64,000 nt of DNA, from positions 1-64,000 of the forward strand of contig JAFSWQ010000014.1 in assembly GCA_017444385.1 (NCBI GenBank), given 5' to 3'. Below are positions 1 to 9,163 of the stretch, in pieces; the stretch's first letter is position 1; the number at the start of each line of letters is the position of its first letter. The notes beneath the pieces are model-generated. The model saw only the letters and a list, made by a program, of their open reading frames with translations, did no database searches and was not told the DNA's origin. This DNA is from Clostridia bacterium. GTDB taxonomy: Bacteria > Bacillota > Clostridia > Christensenellales > CAG-1252. Position numbers and translations under genes: made by a program.

Positions 1-69
1 AATATACCCGAGCAAAACAAAATCGTAAAGTTTTACTCTTTTGGGGGAATAACGCTAATACTTAAAATT

Positions 70-98
70 ATTATACAACATAAAAAAATTAATGTCAA
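70..98 (-). promoter_or_regulatory. Outward-facing sigma-A type promoter at the left edge
   Basis: On the minus strand there is a TTGACA box (93-98), a 17-base spacer and a TATAAT box (70-75), a full consensus vegetative promoter. It would start transcription near base 63 and read out of the window to the left, so it belongs to a gene beyond the edge. Confidence 0.65.
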
Positions 99-215
99 TA
101 ACAACGTACGCCCATTTTATCGTATATTCGGCTAATTTATTTGGTTTTTATAAAAAAGAACTGCAAAGAATGCCAATTCTTTACAGTCTTTTATGCAAAA
201 TATGTATTAAAACCT

Positions 216-254
216 CTTCGCGTTAGGGGACGTTTCGACAGGCTCAGCGTGACG
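216..254 (+). repeat. Partial copy of the dispersed intergenic repeat
   Basis: This stretch resembles the right-hand part of the two 113-bp copies that follow, sharing the blocks CGTTAGGGGACGTTTCGACA and GCTCAGCGTGACG. It lies just upstream of the first full copy and is the third occurrence of this sequence in the region. Confidence 0.7.
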
Positions 255-269
255 GTACTTGTTTTTATT

Positions 270-382
270 CGTCATCCTGAGCATCGTCGAAGGATCTCTT
301 CCTTGTTAGGTTGGTTTAAGTACCGCTTTGCGTTAGGGGACGTTTCGACAAGCTCAACGTGACGAACTTGTCAGGGGACGTT
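270..382 (+). repeat. 113-bp direct repeat, copy 1
   Basis: Nearly identical to 454-566 (I count 4 mismatches over 113 bases). It begins CGTCATCCTGAGCATCGTCG and ends TGTCAGGGGACGTT. Its left end and the reverse complement of its right part are similar (CGTCATCCTGAGC versus CGTCACGCTGAGC-type), so the unit is an imperfect inverted repeat that could fold back on itself. No credible reading frame covers it. It resembles short intergenic palindromic repeats seen in other bacterial genomes; that family resemblance is from memory. Confidence 0.85.
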
Positions 383-453
383 TCACTACTCGAAGCTATA
401 CTTCCTTACACTTTGTTTTTCTACTTTTCAAGTCGTAACGTACTATAATTTCT

Positions 454-566
454 CGTCATCCTGAGCATCGTCGAAGGATCTCTTCCTTGTTAGGTTGGTT
501 TAAGTACCGCTTCGCGTTAGGGAACGTTTCGAGAGGCTCAACGTGACGAACTTGTCAGGGGACGTT
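454..566 (+). repeat. 113-bp direct repeat, copy 2
   Basis: Second full copy of the element at 270-382, in the same orientation and 71 bases after it. The few differences cluster in the right half. The rest of 1-659 is AT-rich spacer with no recognisable gene. Confidence 0.85.
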
Positions 567-659
567 CACGATTCACTACGCCAAACGATACTAAATTACG
601 ATTTGGTTTATCAAACTCTTAAACCTTAACGAAACAGCTATATCCCCGCCTATAACCGA

Positions 660-1700
660 TTAGTCCTCGGTAGGTACGCCCTTGGTGACGATGCTTTCCT
701 TGACGAGTTTCTCGATTTCGTCGCGAAGTTCGGTATTCTCTTTCAAGTAAGCCACGACTTTATCTCTACCTTGACCAATCTTTTCGTCGTTGTAGCTGAT
801 CCAGCTACCCTTCTTTTCGATAATGCCTTGTTCGATAGCGAGGTCGACGATAGAGCCTTCTTTGGATATACCTTTACCGTAAATGATATCGAATTCCGCA
901 GTTCTGAAAGGTGGCGCCATCTTGTTCTTAACGACCTTGATACAAGTTCTGTTACCGATAATATCCGAGCCGTCTTTGATGGCGTCTTTTTTACGAACGT
1001 CCAAACGAATACTCGAATAGAATTTCAAGCCCTTACCGCCCGTGGTGGTCTCGGGATTACCGAACATAATACCGACCTTTTCTCTCAATTGGTTGATGAA
1101 TATCAAGCAAGTACGGGTTTTGCTGATAATACCGGTGAGTTTTCTTAACGCCTTGGACATCAAACGCGCTTGCAAACCTACGTTATTGGATTCCATATCC
1201 CCTTCGATTTCCGCTTTGGGGGTCAAAGCCGCGACCGAGTCTACGACGATAATATCTATCGCGCCCGAACGAACCAACGCTTCCACGATATCCAACGCTT
1301 GTTCGCCGTTATCGGGTTGCGAAACGAATAATTGGTCGAGCTTAACGCCGAGAGCCTTTGCGTAACGAGGATCGATAGCGTGTTCCGCGTCGATAAACGC
1401 AGCGGTTCCGCCGAGGCGTTGCGCTTCCGCTATGACGTGCAAACATACGGTGGTTTTACCCGAACTTTCGGGGCCGTAAACCTCGATAATTCTACCTCTC
1501 GGCATACCGCCTATTCCTAAAGCGGTGTCGAGGGTCAAACAACCCGTAGGTATCACTTCAACGTCGGTGATAAAGGAATCGTCAAGTTTCATTATAGCGC
1601 CTTTACCGAAAGTCTTTTCGATCTGCGCAACGGTGTTTTCCAACGATTTTTCTTTGTCGACTTCAACTTCTTCAACTGCTTTCGCTTTCTTTTCTGCCAT
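660..1700 (-). CDS. recA: Recombinase RecA
   Basis: RecA, the ATP-dependent strand-exchange protein of homologous recombination and activator of the SOS response. The 346-residue length is normal. The Walker A motif GPESSGKT is at residues 76-83, followed by the conserved [15 protein letters not shown] block, a Walker B segment ([12 protein letters not shown]) and the DNA-binding loop [16 protein letters not shown] ribosome binding site sits about 9 bases before the ATG. It is last in the run rimO-pgsA-pncC-recA, 35 bases after pncC, which is a common Firmicutes arrangement. I saw no obvious LexA box in the short gap, so it may be read through from upstream. Confidence 0.98.
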   Translation of the reverse strand: MAEKKAKAVEEVEVDKEKSLENTVAQIEKTFGKGAIMKLDDSFITDVEVIPTGCLTLDTALGIGGMPRGRIIEVYGPESSGKTTVCLHVIAEAQRLGGTAAFIDAEHAIDPRYAKALGVKLDQLFVSQPDNGEQALDIVEALVRSGAIDIIVVDSVAALTPKAEIEGDMESNNVGLQARLMSKALRKLTGIISKTRTCLIFINQLREKVGIMFGNPETTTGGKGLKFYSSIRLDVRKKDAIKDGSDIIGNRTCIKVVKNKMAPPFRTAEFDIIYGKGISKEGSIVDLAIEQGIIEKKGSWISYNDEKIGQGRDKVVAYLKENTELRDEIEKLVKESIVTKGVPTED

Positions 1701-1735
1701 TGTTTTTATTCCTCCGAATTTCTTCTATTTTTATC

Positions 1736-2356
1736 TCATTTAATATTTTCGTACAGCGTCGCGAGGGCTTGATTTACCGCTCTTTTCCGTACTTCTTTTC
1801 TATCGCCCGCAAATACGAACGTCTTTACTCTTATTTCGTTTTTAGAGCCGAACCCTATGTAAGTCCGCCCTATTTCGTTGCATACTCCGTCCCCCGTAGG
1901 ACCCGCAATTCCGGTGGTCGAGAGCGAGTAGTCTGCACCTTTTAGCAAACCATTAGCCATTTGATAGGCGACTTCCGCGCTTACCGCCCCGAGGGTGTCA
2001 AGGGTTGCTTCCTTAACCCCCAACCTATTCATTTTCGCCTCGTTGGAATAGCTTACTATCCCTTCGACGAATACCGCCGAGCTGCCGCTTACGTTCACTA
2101 TTTCCGCGCTCAACATTCCGCCCGTCAAACTTTCGGATACCGCGAGAGTGTTCCCTCTCTTTTTTAAGAGTTCTACGACTACCGTCGAGAGTTCTTCGCC
2201 GTCTTTCGAATAGACGATGCCTCTATCTTCAACCATATTCAACGCGTTTTCGTCCCCGATTATTCGGTAATCGTTAGCCTCTCTTTTTACCTCGTAGCCC
2301 ATTTCGATCAATTGGTTTTCGAGCGAGGCGTCTTCGGATATGCACTTAATTATCAT
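1736..2356 (-). CDS. pncC: CinA C-terminal-type nicotinamide-nucleotide amidase, short form
   Basis: Corresponds to the C-terminal amidase domain of CinA, which deamidates nicotinamide mononucleotide to nicotinate mononucleotide in pyridine nucleotide salvage. Conserved blocks are SESLTGG, FVEGIVSYSNEAK and GIAGPTGDG. At 206 residues it lacks the N-terminal molybdopterin-binding-like domain of full-length CinA (about 410 residues) but keeps roughly 50 residues in front of the amidase domain that look like the remnant of the CinA linker domain. Its ATG lies inside the end of pgsA (11-base overlap), so it is translationally coupled in the recA operon. Confidence 0.9.
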   Translation of the reverse strand: MIIKCISEDASLENQLIEMGYEVKREANDYRIIGDENALNMVEDRGIVYSKDGEELSTVVVELLKKRGNTLAVSESLTGGMLSAEIVNVSGSSAVFVEGIVSYSNEAKMNRLGVKEATLDTLGAVSAEVAYQMANGLLKGADYSLSTTGIAGPTGDGVCNEIGRTYIGFGSKNEIRVKTFVFAGDRKEVRKRAVNQALATLYENIK

Positions 2357-2957
2357 CGTTATTTTCCTCGACGTTCTTGTCTTTTTCTCTACATTCGTTT
2401 ACGACTTGCTTATTCTTCACCAAATAATTTATGCCGGATACGACGGTCATCACGAACGCGATGAAGAACAGCGAACAACCTATCCATTTCCATACGGCGT
2501 TGAAGGTTTCGAGATACTCGAACTGCTTGTCGATTACAAGCACGGGCACCGCGATATTAAGGAAAATGGTCTTTATTTTTCCAAGCGCGTCAGCCGCCAA
2601 CGTTTTGCCGTGATAGAGGACGTACAACCTCATAATGCTTATCGAAAGCTCTCTGAATATCATTATGGATATCATAACGATAAACGCTATCTCGAAGTAG
2701 AACACCTTGCCGCCTATGAAGAGTATCATCGCGCTTATGGACAACGCTTTATCCGCGACGGGGTCGAGAATTCTGCCGAGATTGGTCACGGTTCCCGTTT
2801 TCCGCGCTATCGCGCCGTCTACCCAATCGGTCGACGCCGAGAGAATATAAACAAGCCCCGAAATAAGGTAGTGATAGGGGAATTCCACCAAGAACGTTAC
2901 GATAAATACGGGTATTAAAGCGATACGCGCAAGCGTTATTTTAGTAGCCGTAGTCAT
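2346..2957 (-). CDS. pgsA: CDP-diacylglycerol--glycerol-3-phosphate 3-phosphatidyltransferase
   Basis: Integral membrane enzyme that transfers the phosphatidyl group from CDP-diacylglycerol to glycerol 3-phosphate, the committed step of phosphatidylglycerol synthesis. The CDP-alcohol phosphotransferase signature is complete: D-W-V-D-G-x2-A-R, then G and two further Asp in GRILDPVADK (about residues 43-69). Several hydrophobic membrane helices follow. The 203-residue length is typical. The start overlaps the rimO stop (ATGA), and the 3' end overlaps pncC. Confidence 0.95.
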   Translation of the reverse strand: MTTATKITLARIALIPVFIVTFLVEFPYHYLISGLVYILSASTDWVDGAIARKTGTVTNLGRILDPVADKALSISAMILFIGGKVFYFEIAFIVMISIMIFRELSISIMRLYVLYHGKTLAADALGKIKTIFLNIAVPVLVIDKQFEYLETFNAVWKWIGCSLFFIAFVMTVVSGINYLVKNKQVVNECREKDKNVEENNDDN

Positions 2958-4255
2958 AGCGTTTCTCCCTTGAGATCGAGCCCTACGGTACGCTTTACGA
3001 GAACGTCGTAGGTCGTGCCCATCTCGACGGGATACTTGGATTTGAAGTAAACTTTCGAATCGTTTTCGGGATGCGTTCTATCGGTATGCCCGACGAACAA
3101 ATCCTTATCATAGTCGATATAGTCGAAAGTGACCTTCAAAGTTTTGCCGACGAGTTTCGCGTTTGCGTTCTTGATTACTTCTGTCTCGGCGGCGAGCAAT
3201 TCGCTCACCCTTCTCTTCTTTTCTCTTTGAGGTATCTGCCCGTCCATCGAATAGGCTTTCGTGCCCTCTTCCCTAAAATAAGGGAAAAAGCCCGCGTAGT
3301 CGATATATCCCTCTTTTATAAAGGATACCAACTTATTATGTTGCTCGATAGTCTCGCCGGGGAATCCGCTTATAAACGTGGATCGCACGGTGATATCTCT
3401 TTTCTTCAACTTTTCAAGTAAAGACCTTACGCCCGCCTCGGTGCTTTTTCTATTCATCGCCTTCAAAACCTCGTCGTCGATATGCTGAAGCGGCAAATCG
3501 ATATAAGGAAGTACCTTATCGTCTTCAAACATCCTCGTGATAAGGTCGTCGGTGACAGCCTCGGGATAACAGTACATCAAACGCATTTTCTTTACGCCCG
3601 CTCCTTCGAGATCGTCGATAAGATCGACGAGGTCTTTATCGCCGTATTTGTAGCGGGATACGTCCTGCGCGACGAGGATAAACTCGCGAGTGCCGTAATT
3701 CTCGATAAGGTATCTTGCCTCTTTAACGAGCTTTTCGGGCGGTACTGCTCGATAGCCACCGCGAATCTTTGGAATAATGCAGTAGGAACAACAGTTATCG
3801 CATCCGTCCGCTATTCTCAAATTCGCGTAATGCATTGGCGTCGTCAAAATTCTCGTGCTACTCATCGGCTCGGTAACGCCTTTATTTTTAAGTCTTATCT
3901 TACCTCCTTCAAATACATTATAGACTATTTCGCATATGTTTGTATAGTGCTGATTGTCCACAAAAGCGGACACCTCGGGGAATTCTTCCTCTTCGCCCAA
4001 TTTTTTATATCTCATATTGAAACAGCCCGTAACGATTATCTTCGCGCCGTAAGAAGAAGCCTCGAAAATTGCGTCGATACTTTCTTTTACCGCGCTCTCT
4101 ATAAAAGCGCAAGTGTTTATTATAACGACGTCCGCAAGGCTTAAATCGTCGACGAGATCGAACTCGCGGGAAAGCAACGAAAGCATATACTCGCTTTCCA
4201 CGCGGTTTTTATCGCAACCTAAACTTATTACTCCAACGTTGATCTTATTCTTCAT
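2954..4255 (-). CDS. rimO: Ribosomal protein S12 methylthiotransferase RimO
   Basis: Radical SAM enzyme that adds a methylthio group to an aspartate of ribosomal protein S12. From the GTG two codons upstream, the N-terminal UPF0004 cysteines are about residues 16, 51 and 80 (GCDKNR, INTCAF, VTGC), and the radical-SAM motif C-x3-C-x2-C is in ADGCDNCCSYC at about 154-161. A C-terminal TRAM-like domain follows. SLGCDKN and the S12-specific spacing favour RimO over MiaB. I place the start at the ATG at 4255 rather than the GTG at 4261. It overlaps the end of ftsK by 11 bases. Confidence 0.95.
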   Translation of the reverse strand: MKNKINVGVISLGCDKNRVESEYMLSLLSREFDLVDDLSLADVVIINTCAFIESAVKESIDAIFEASSYGAKIIVTGCFNMRYKKLGEEEEFPEVSAFVDNQHYTNICEIVYNVFEGGKIRLKNKGVTEPMSSTRILTTPMHYANLRIADGCDNCCSYCIIPKIRGGYRAVPPEKLVKEARYLIENYGTREFILVAQDVSRYKYGDKDLVDLIDDLEGAGVKKMRLMYCYPEAVTDDLITRMFEDDKVLPYIDLPLQHIDDEVLKAMNRKSTEAGVRSLLEKLKKRDITVRSTFISGFPGETIEQHNKLVSFIKEGYIDYAGFFPYFREEGTKAYSMDGQIPQREKKRRVSELLAAETEVIKNANAKLVGKTLKVTFDYIDYDKDLFVGHTDRTHPENDSKVYFKSKYPVEMGTTYDVLVKRTVGLDLKGETL

Positions 4256-7200
4256 CTTCACAGTTTCTCAAATATTCCAATTCTTCCATATCTATCAATA
4301 CGCGGCGAGGTTTGCTCGAACCGGCGGTAGGCTCTTCGATAAAGCCTCTCTTTTCCATTTCGTCAACTATCCTGCCACCGCGCTGGAATCCTAAATTGTA
4401 AACTCTTTGCAATTTGCTAATACTCACGACGCCTTCTTTTACCGCGTATTCGACGCATTCCCAAAAGAGAGGATCGAGCCCGTTATCGCCGTTTTGATCG
4501 TTATTAGAGATAGCCGCGCCCCCGGAAGGCTCTACAATCGTGGTAAATTCGGGTTGCTTGACCTCGAAAAGATACTTGTAGAAGTCCTCGTCGATATCCA
4601 TATCGTTGTTACGTCTTATATTGTCGGTTATCTCGACCACCTCGTCGTCGTCGAGAAAAGGCGCTTGAAATCTCACGGGCGTTTGGTGATCTTTGTCTAT
4701 AAAGAGCATATCGCCTTTACCGTAGAGTTTCTCTGCTCCGCCACGATCGAGAACGACTTTACTACCCGTTTGGTCGCCCATCGTGAAGCATATACGCGTA
4801 GCGACGTTGTTTTTGATAACGCCGGTTATAACGTCGGTAGAGGGTCTTTGAGTCGCGAGTATTAGGTGTATGCCCGCCGCTCTCGATTTAGCCGTCAAAA
4901 CCCTTATGCGTTTATCAAGTTCGGGCGCGGTCTTCTTGCTATGCAAGATAAGGTCGGCGTACTCGTCGATTACTACGACGATATACGGTAAAGGTTTTTG
5001 CCCTATCGAAATAAGATAATCGTTATAATTGCGCAGTTGTTTGTATTGCGCCTGATTCATTATATCGTATCTTCTTTCCATCTCGTTGATGATATAGTCG
5101 AGCGCACGAATACAGGTCGGGCAATCGGTTATCGAACGACCGAGCATATTATGAGGCATTTCGTTGAAGTTAGACAACTCGACGGATTTGGGGTCGACGA
5201 GCAGCAACCTAACGTAATCGGGGGTGTAGTTATAAAGGATACACGTCAAAATCGTATTTATACAAATACTCTTACCGCTACCCGTAGTACCCGCAATGAG
5301 CATATGCGGCGCGTCGAGAATGTCGACAAAATGGGGTTCGCCGTAAATGTTTACGCCGAGAATGAAGTATAACTTCTTATTTATGCGGAAACAGCTATTG
5401 TTGATAAAGCGTTTCAATTCGACTTTCGAACGAGTCTCGTTTTGTATTTCGAGACCTATCGCGTCCTTACCTTTGACGGATTCCACGAAGTTTACGGGGG
5501 AAGCGAGCTGCAATTTACGCTTCATATCTTTATCGAGAGTTAGAACTTTTGCAAAATGCACGCCGTCGCCCAAGTTGATCGCGTATTGCGTGAAAGTGGG
5601 ACCTTTAACGTAGGAAATCACTTTACAATCGATATTGTAGGATTTGAACGCCGCCTCTATCCTTCTGCACATACCCTCGTGGTCGTAATACTCTTGAGGC
5701 GGGGGATAGTCCCTTAAAATGCTGAGTGGGGGCGCGACGTAAGGACTTCTTTCGGGTTTTGCCTCTTTCTTCTTTTGCGGAACGGCGGGTTTAGGCTGAG
5801 TCGTAACGAGATTAACGGGATTTATGGGTATTTGCGGCTCTTCGGGTATTTCGCGATCTACTACGGTGCCGAAACTCGAATAATCGGTCGCTTCCTGCGC
5901 GTCTTCGTCGCGTACGGGGAAAGGTTGATAGGTTGCCTTCTCTTCATCATAATCCTCTTGCAAATTCATAGATTCCTCTCTTTCTACCTCTTCGCGCTCT
6001 ACTCCGAAAAGGGTTTCTTGCGCTTCTCTTTCGTCGATGGAAGATCCGCCGAAAACTCTTTCGGTATGCTCTTTCATCTCTTTCAAGTATTCGTCGCCGA
6101 ACAATTCTTCTTCGGGATTTTCAACGAAGGTTTCGCTAACTTCTTCTTCTTTTTCGCTATTATCGATCAATTCGTTATAGAGGTCGAATTCGTCCTCGTT
6201 ATCTTTTATATTAATGTCGAACTTTTCATATTTATCCGCTTCTTCGGGAACGCCGCGAGGTATCTCGTCGTTTGTAGTTTCTTCTGCTTTTTCTTCTTTT
6301 GCCGCGTAATAAGGCTTAACTTCGGGAAGCGGATCGAATTGAACGGGTTTATAATAGGGCTGAACTTTGCTGTCTTCGACGTAATCTTCCACCGCCTTAT
6401 GCTCTACGGGCGTCATCTCGCTCGCTTTTTCGGGGGTTATAACGCGGGTATAACTCTCGGCGCGGAAATCATGAGCGTCTATCTTTCCGCTCGTTTCCTC
6501 TTTTGTAGGCTCTATAGAAGTATCGTTATTCTCGGGTTGAATTCTTACGACCTCTTTGAAGTAGTTATCGTCTTCTTGCTCTTCTTCAATATCCAATAAG
6601 CCGCCCGACTTCATAGTAACCGCGGCGGAATAGTCGATAACGTCCTCTTCTTTTATCTTTTTGGGAACAAACCTTTCGGGGACGGGGTTTTGCGGCGTGG
6701 AATAATTGAAATCATATCTCGACGGCGTTTCTTCGCCGAACAATATGGACTCGATCTCGGTCTTATCTGTGGGAAGTTTTCTATCCGTATCGGTTTTATG
6801 CTCGCTCATACCGAAAAGAGTATCTTCCGCTTGTTCGGTCTCGTCGCCTTTGAGAAATCTCTCGAATCTACCTTGATCGTACATATCGCGATTTCTTATA
6901 TCCTGACCGAATTTGAATTTTTCCGATGTCCTTTCCCCGGTCTTCAAAGGCGTTTCGGACTTTTTAGGCGGTTTTTCGGGGATAAGAACGTCGTCGTCAA
7001 ACAACGTACGTTGAGCGAAACGGCGCATTTCTTCGTCCTCTCTATCATCGTCCAAAAGCCTTGCGTATTGATCTTCCGCATATCTTGCTTCGGTCTCTTC
7101 GTACTCTTCCTCTTCCTTTTCGTCGTCAAAAGAAAAGTTTAGTTTTTCTTTGCTCTTTTTCTTAAACGTTTTATCGTCGAGTTCTTCTACGTACATATCC

Positions 7201-7796
7201 GTATAGTCTTCCTCGGCTTGCGGAAGAGTTTTGTTTTCCTGCACTTCAAAAAAGAAGGATTTGAAATAGAGGAAAAGCACGCCGAAGAAGAATACCGCGA
7301 TTATACATAAACTCGTTACCGAGCCGAACCATTTTAAGAAAGGATACGCGAACACGCCGAAAGCGGCGCCGCCCGCGTTGTTATTACCGGTCGAATAACA
7401 CGCCGATAGATACGCGCCGTAAGAGTTTTCTTCGCCGAGGTCGTTAAAAGCGTTTACCGTTGAGATGATTTGCATAAACAGCACTATCAATATACAAAGC
7501 ACGGCGAGATAAATCGAATTTCTCAAAGACAATCTCTTCGGCTTAAATCCCAATAATAAGAGAGTGCCCACTATAACGCCTATTATCGCGTACGCTATCA
7601 TCGCAACGCCGAATACGCCGTACAACGCTTTCGCGGCGGCTTCCCCAAACACCTTGAAACAAATCAAAAGCACCGCGGCGCTTACCGCTATGAATATCGC
7701 GGCGGCTACGAATCTACCCTTGGTTTTCGGCTTTTTGGGCTGTTCTTCTTGGGGCGGCTTATCGATACCCCTATGCATTCTATCGTAATTATTCAT
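4245..7796 (-). CDS. ftsK: DNA translocase FtsK/SpoIIIE
   Basis: Membrane-anchored DNA pump that moves chromosomal DNA across the division or sporulation septum. Four hydrophobic segments lie in about residues 20-180. A very long, acidic, low-complexity linker follows (about 185-690, rich in Glu and Asp), then the motor domain with Walker A GTTGSGKS at about 836-843, Walker B VVVIDEYADLI and the RAAGIHLILATQRPS block. A C-terminal winged-helix gamma domain (RVYNLGFQRGGRIVDEME) binds orienting sequences. At about 1183 residues it is longer than the roughly 790 of Bacillus SpoIIIE, and the linker accounts for the difference. The ATG at 7796 has a GGGGA box just upstream; an alternative ATG at 7808 does not. 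Confidence 0.96.
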   Translation of the reverse strand: MNNYDRMHRGIDKPPQEEQPKKPKTKGRFVAAAIFIAVSAAVLLICFKVFGEAAAKALYGVFGVAMIAYAIIGVIVGTLLLLGFKPKRLSLRNSIYLAVLCILIVLFMQIISTVNAFNDLGEENSYGAYLSACYSTGNNNAGGAAFGVFAYPFLKWFGSVTSLCIIAVFFFGVLFLYFKSFFFEVQENKTLPQAEEDYTDMYVEELDDKTFKKKSKEKLNFSFDDEKEEEEYEETEARYAEDQYARLLDDDREDEEMRRFAQRTLFDDDVLIPEKPPKKSETPLKTGERTSEKFKFGQDIRNRDMYDQGRFERFLKGDETEQAEDTLFGMSEHKTDTDRKLPTDKTEIESILFGEETPSRYDFNYSTPQNPVPERFVPKKIKEEDVIDYSAAVTMKSGGLLDIEEEQEDDNYFKEVVRIQPENNDTSIEPTKEETSGKIDAHDFRAESYTRVITPEKASEMTPVEHKAVEDYVEDSKVQPYYKPVQFDPLPEVKPYYAAKEEKAEETTNDEIPRGVPEEADKYEKFDINIKDNEDEFDLYNELIDNSEKEEEVSETFVENPEEELFGDEYLKEMKEHTERVFGGSSIDEREAQETLFGVEREEVEREESMNLQEDYDEEKATYQPFPVRDEDAQEATDYSSFGTVVDREIPEEPQIPINPVNLVTTQPKPAVPQKKKEAKPERSPYVAPPLSILRDYPPPQEYYDHEGMCRRIEAAFKSYNIDCKVISYVKGPTFTQYAINLGDGVHFAKVLTLDKDMKRKLQLASPVNFVESVKGKDAIGLEIQNETRSKVELKRFINNSCFRINKKLYFILGVNIYGEPHFVDILDAPHMLIAGTTGSGKSICINTILTCILYNYTPDYVRLLLVDPKSVELSNFNEMPHNMLGRSITDCPTCIRALDYIINEMERRYDIMNQAQYKQLRNYNDYLISIGQKPLPYIVVVIDEYADLILHSKKTAPELDKRIRVLTAKSRAAGIHLILATQRPSTDVITGVIKNNVATRICFTMGDQTGSKVVLDRGGAEKLYGKGDMLFIDKDHQTPVRFQAPFLDDDEVVEITDNIRRNNDMDIDEDFYKYLFEVKQPEFTTIVEPSGGAAISNNDQNGDNGLDPLFWECVEYAVKEGVVSISKLQRVYNLGFQRGGRIVDEMEKRGFIEEPTAGSSKPRRVLIDMEELEYLRNCEDEE

Positions 7797-9051
7797 CTCT
7801 ATCCCCATATAACACGCGTTCTATATCGAAGTCGGGTTTCTTCCCAACGTAGCCCATAGCGGGCGGATTTTCGGTATAGAAATCAAACAGTCTGTTTACG
7901 TCCGCAAGCGTTACCTTTTCCATCTTCTTCATTATCTCGTCAACGTTGAAGGTAAGCCCCGCAAGAGCGTACTTTGCGTTTACTCTCATCAAAGTTAGAG
8001 GGGAGTCGAACCCCATAACGTACGCGCCTTTCAGTTGGCTGTAACCCCTTTGGAATTCCTCTTCGGAAAAACCGTTTTCGCGATAGTCTTTAATAATATC
8101 TAAAATCTTTTTGATCGCGACCTCGGCTTTTTCGTTGGAAGTGCCGATGTAAATATTGAATACGCCCGTGGTCTTACCTATATACGCGCTGTCGTACGCG
8201 CTTACCGAATATGCGAGCCCCATTTGTTCGCGAAGTATCTGGAACAAAACGCTGCTCATACTTCCGCCGAATACCGACGATAGAATGATGGAAGCGAGAT
8301 CGTCTGAAGCGGAAAACCCCAAACCCCTGAACGCGAGATTGATATTCGCCTGTTCGTTTTCTTTAACGACGCTTATCAATTTCGGGCTCGACGGCTCTTC
8401 CTCGACGTAAGGCTCAACCTTGCCTTCGCGTACGTTGAAATACTTTTCTACGAGGTTCAAAGCGTCCTCTCTCGATATATTACCCGTAATAGATATAACG
8501 CAGTTACCCGAAACGTAATAGCGGCGTTCGTAATCGAAAATGTCCTCTCTTGTGAAACGCCTTACGTTTTCGGCAGTGCCTAAAATGGGGCGGGAAAGAG
8601 GGGAATCCCCCCAATACGCTTTCGCAACGAGGTCGGAAGATAGATCGTCGGGATCGTCTTCGCACATATTTATCTCTTCGATAACGACCTCTTTTTCGCG
8701 TTCGAGTTCGTCCTCGGGAATGGTGTGATGAAGAACTAAATCGGATAGTATCTCCGCCGCTTTGTCCACGTATTCGCAAATGGATTGAATATAATAAGCG
8801 GTCATTTCTTTGGTGGTGTACGCGTTGACGTTTGCGCCAAGCGCGTCCACGTCGCAAACGATTTGAAAGGCGCTTCTCTTTTCGGTACCCTTAAAACAAA
8901 CGTGTTCCAATAAGTGGGAAATGCCGTTAATCTCGGCGGTTTCTCTTCTTGAACCCGCGCCGAAAAATACGCCTATGCAAACCGAATGGGCGTAAGGTAA
9001 ATTTTCATAAGAAACTCTCAATCCGCTTTTAAGTGTGATAATCTCGTTCAT
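7789..9051 (-). CDS. M16 family zinc metallopeptidase
   Basis: Pitrilysin/mitochondrial-processing-peptidase-like protease, similar to Bacillus YmxG/MlpA. The inverted zinc motif H-x2-E-H is HLLEH at residues 46-50, and the downstream ligand Glu is in the EVVIEEINM helix. The C-terminal half is the second, non-catalytic M16 domain, including GGSMSSVLFQILREQMGLAY. The 420-residue length is normal for the bacterial group. It is first in the operon that continues with ftsK (8-base overlap) and is driven by the promoter at 9082-9110. Its physiological substrate cannot be told from sequence. Confidence 0.92.
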   Translation of the reverse strand: MNEIITLKSGLRVSYENLPYAHSVCIGVFFGAGSRRETAEINGISHLLEHVCFKGTEKRSAFQIVCDVDALGANVNAYTTKEMTAYYIQSICEYVDKAAEILSDLVLHHTIPEDELEREKEVVIEEINMCEDDPDDLSSDLVAKAYWGDSPLSRPILGTAENVRRFTREDIFDYERRYYVSGNCVISITGNISREDALNLVEKYFNVREGKVEPYVEEEPSSPKLISVVKENEQANINLAFRGLGFSASDDLASIILSSVFGGSMSSVLFQILREQMGLAYSVSAYDSAYIGKTTGVFNIYIGTSNEKAEVAIKKILDIIKDYRENGFSEEEFQRGYSQLKGAYVMGFDSPLTLMRVNAKYALAGLTFNVDEIMKKMEKVTLADVNRLFDFYTENPPAMGYVGKKPDFDIERVLYGDRDE

Positions 9052-9081
9052 TTCAGCCTCGTCTATTATTATACATTATAT

Positions 9082-9110
9082 ATTATAGAATATTTTTTAT
9101 ATAAAGTAAA
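9082..9110 (-). promoter_or_regulatory. Promoter of the M16-ftsK-rimO-pgsA-pncC-recA operon
   Basis: On the minus strand, TTTACT (9105-9110), a 17-base spacer and TATAAT (9082-9087). It lies about 30 bases before the M16 peptidase ATG and is divergent from the deacetylase-like gene at 9164. Confidence 0.6.
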
Positions 9111-9152
9111 GGCGAAAAAACAAAATCCGTAATAGTTTTATAGCTCGAATAA

Positions 9153-9158
9153 TATAAT
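9153..9158 (+). promoter_or_regulatory. -10 box immediately before the deacetylase-like gene
   Basis: A perfect TATAAT ends five bases before the ATG at 9164, so transcription from it would begin at about the start codon and give a leaderless mRNA. No good -35 box is visible at the expected distance. Confidence 0.45.
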
Positions 9159-9163
9159 TTGAT

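Noticed and set aside
141..362. A 73-codon plus-strand reading frame
   Set aside because: It runs through the 113-bp repeat, has no ribosome binding site and its sequence simply follows the repeat; not a gene.
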